The translations under genes were made by a program, and so were the position numbers. The notes under the pieces are model-generated. The model did not search any database. It saw only the letters and a list, made by a program, of their open reading frames with translations, and had not been told where the DNA came from. This document shows positions 4,761 through 5,833 of a DNA stretch of 5,833 nucleotides, piece after piece (within the stretch, counting starts at the first letter, position 1; each line of letters begins with the position of its first letter). The stretch spans positions 1 to 5,833 of the forward strand of contig JBFGCT010000216.1 of the NCBI GenBank assembly GCA_041581055.1. Direction: 5' to 3'. Source of the stretch: JBFGCT01 sp041581055. GTDB taxonomy: Bacteria > Actinomycetota > Acidimicrobiia > Acidimicrobiales > Ilumatobacteraceae.

Positions 4761-5833
4761 ATGACCGATCAGCTTGAAGCGCTCCGAGACAGCATCGTCT
4801 CGGCTGTTCAGCACGAGCTGACCCGGCACGGCAACCAGGTTGCCATCGAGGTCAAGCGGCTACAGGACGAGTTGGGGGCCGAGCGCGCGGCGCGGGCCCA
4901 ACTCGACGGCCAGCTGAGCGCGCTCGCCACGGCGATGCAGCGTTCCCAGGAGTCCAATTCGGGTTACCAGTCCGATCTGCAGCGGGCGCTCGAGGAGCGG
5001 CTGAGCGAGTTCGGCGTCGCCGCCAAGCGGCGCCACGACGAGATGGACGCCCGCATCGGGCGGGTCGTGCAGGAGGCCAACGTCGGCATCGCCAGCGCGG
5101 TCGAGGCGGCCTCCCGACCGATCATGAAGCAGCTCGAGCACCGTCAGGAGAAGGTCGAGGCGAGCATCACCACGCTCGACCAGAACCTGCGCAAGTTCGA
5201 CGACCAGGCCGCACGGATGGTCACGCACTTCAACAACGTCACCGTCGAGATCGACGGGCGGATGGAGGAGTTGACCCGGCGCGTGGCGTCGGACCTCGAC
5301 GAGCGGGTCGCCGCGCTGGTGACCCGCGTCGACGAGGTCGCCGCGCTCGCCGCCCGCCAGGAGACCGAGGTGTCGACGCTGATCACGAGCCGGGTCGATC
5401 AGACCGAGGATCGGATCAACGACCGGATCATGTCGACCGAGGCCCGGCTGACCGACGAGATCGGCACGAAGGTCGCCGAGATCGACGCCCACCTCGGGCG
5501 GGTCAGCTCCGGACTGGACGACACGGTGACGATGCTCAACGACCGCATCAGCGCCGCCGACGCCAAGTTCGGCGAGGTCGAAGCGCAACTGGTCGCGGTC
5601 GTCGAGAGCGTCAAGAGCGTCGACGCGGAGGCGATGGAGGAGATGAAGGAGCAGGTGTCGAGCGCGGCCGGCGAGGCGATGCTCGTCCGGATCGAGCTCG
5701 AGCGCTTCCAGAAGGCCATCGCCGAACAGATGGACAAGGCGACCGTGCGGGTCACCGAGATCGAGGCGATGGTCCAGGAGCAGCACATGGACGTCGAGGC
5801 CGCCGTCCAGCTCGAGCGCCTCGAGGAGATCGA
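4761..5833 (+). CDS. Long coiled-coil protein, 3' end beyond the window
   Basis: An open frame with no stop runs from the ATG at 4761 to the window edge, giving at least 357 residues; the C-terminus is unseen. The family is not recognised. The visible part is almost entirely charged, Ala/Glu/Asp/Arg-rich helix. It has no Cys or Trp, a single Pro (residue 120), a single Tyr (69), and no signal peptide or membrane helix, so it is probably cytoplasmic. Hydrophobic residues at 234, 238, 241, 245, 248, 252, 256, 259 and 263 are spaced 4-3-4-3-4-4-3-4, a heptad coiled coil with a stutter. Similar spacing recurs elsewhere, and 30-60 and 315-355 also look like long helices. A full-consensus AAGGAGG sets the start. 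The gene is divergent from the conservon operon. It may be a scaffold or filament-forming protein, or the helical part of a larger protein with a C-terminal domain outside the window. Confidence 0.9.
   Translation, partial: MTDQLEALRDSIVSAVQHELTRHGNQVAIEVKRLQDELGAERAARAQLDGQLSALATAMQRSQESNSGYQSDLQRALEERLSEFGVAAKRRHDEMDARIGRVVQEANVGIASAVEAASRPIMKQLEHRQEKVEASITTLDQNLRKFDDQAARMVTHFNNVTVEIDGRMEELTRRVASDLDERVAALVTRVDEVAALAARQETEVSTLITSRVDQTEDRINDRIMSTEARLTDEIGTKVAEIDAHLGRVSSGLDDTVTMLNDRISAADAKFGEVEAQLVAVVESVKSVDAEAMEEMKEQVSSAAGEAMLVRIELERFQKAIAEQMDKATVRVTEIEAMVQEQHMDVEAAVQLERLEEI

Noticed and set aside
4589..4777. Short plus-strand frames in the divergent intergenic region
   Set aside because: There is no Shine-Dalgarno site or protein signature, and the frame overlaps the start of the coiled-coil gene in another phase.
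4860..5786. Minus-strand open frame (308 codons) opposite the coiled-coil gene
   Set aside because: Its Leu/His/Asp/Gly-rich product is the typical antisense image of a Glu/Arg/Val-rich coiled coil in high-GC DNA. The plus strand has a perfect Shine-Dalgarno site and a coherent heptad pattern.

Overview
The window looks like chromosomal DNA of a high-GC actinobacterium. Its core is a compact four-gene operon on the minus strand with the gene order of an actinobacterial 'conservon' (cvnA-cvnB-cvnC-cvnD). These systems are abundant in Streptomyces and also occur in mycobacteria and other Actinobacteria. The sequence alone does not fix the genus; an environmental lineage such as Acidimicrobiia is possible but is only a guess.

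Right to left on the minus strand, positions 4445 to 158 encode: a large membrane sensor kinase with a NIT-type (nitrate/nitrite-sensing) external domain, HAMP, HATPase and a very long Pro/Ala-rich tail (925 aa); a Roadblock/LC7 protein (139 aa); a DUF742 winged-helix-type protein (about 170 aa); and a small Ras/MglA-like GTPase (193 aa). The junctions are very tight: a TGATG stop/start overlap, a gap of about 10 nt, then a 20-nt overlap. Co-transcription and coupled translation are therefore likely. By analogy with known conservons, the kinase senses a signal at the membrane and forms a complex with the Roadblock protein, the DUF742 protein and the GTPase, whose nucleotide state is the probable output. 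The cytochrome P450 gene that follows some conservons is not seen in the 157 bases after the GTPase.

Positions 1-125, just beyond the operon's 3' end, hold two near-identical copies, 74 bp apart, of a long hairpin element. The array touches the window edge and may continue.

Positions 4446-4760 form a 315-base divergent intergenic region. It carries three interlocking palindromes (4644-4691), a small hairpin and strong Shine-Dalgarno sites for both flanking genes. On the plus strand from 4761 an open gene runs off the window. It encodes at least 357 residues of almost pure coiled coil with no Cys or Trp and a single Pro. I do not recognise its family. Its divergent pairing with a GTPase/Roadblock operon is the most interesting functional lead, because coiled-coil scaffolds partner GTPase/Roadblock modules in other bacterial polarity systems.
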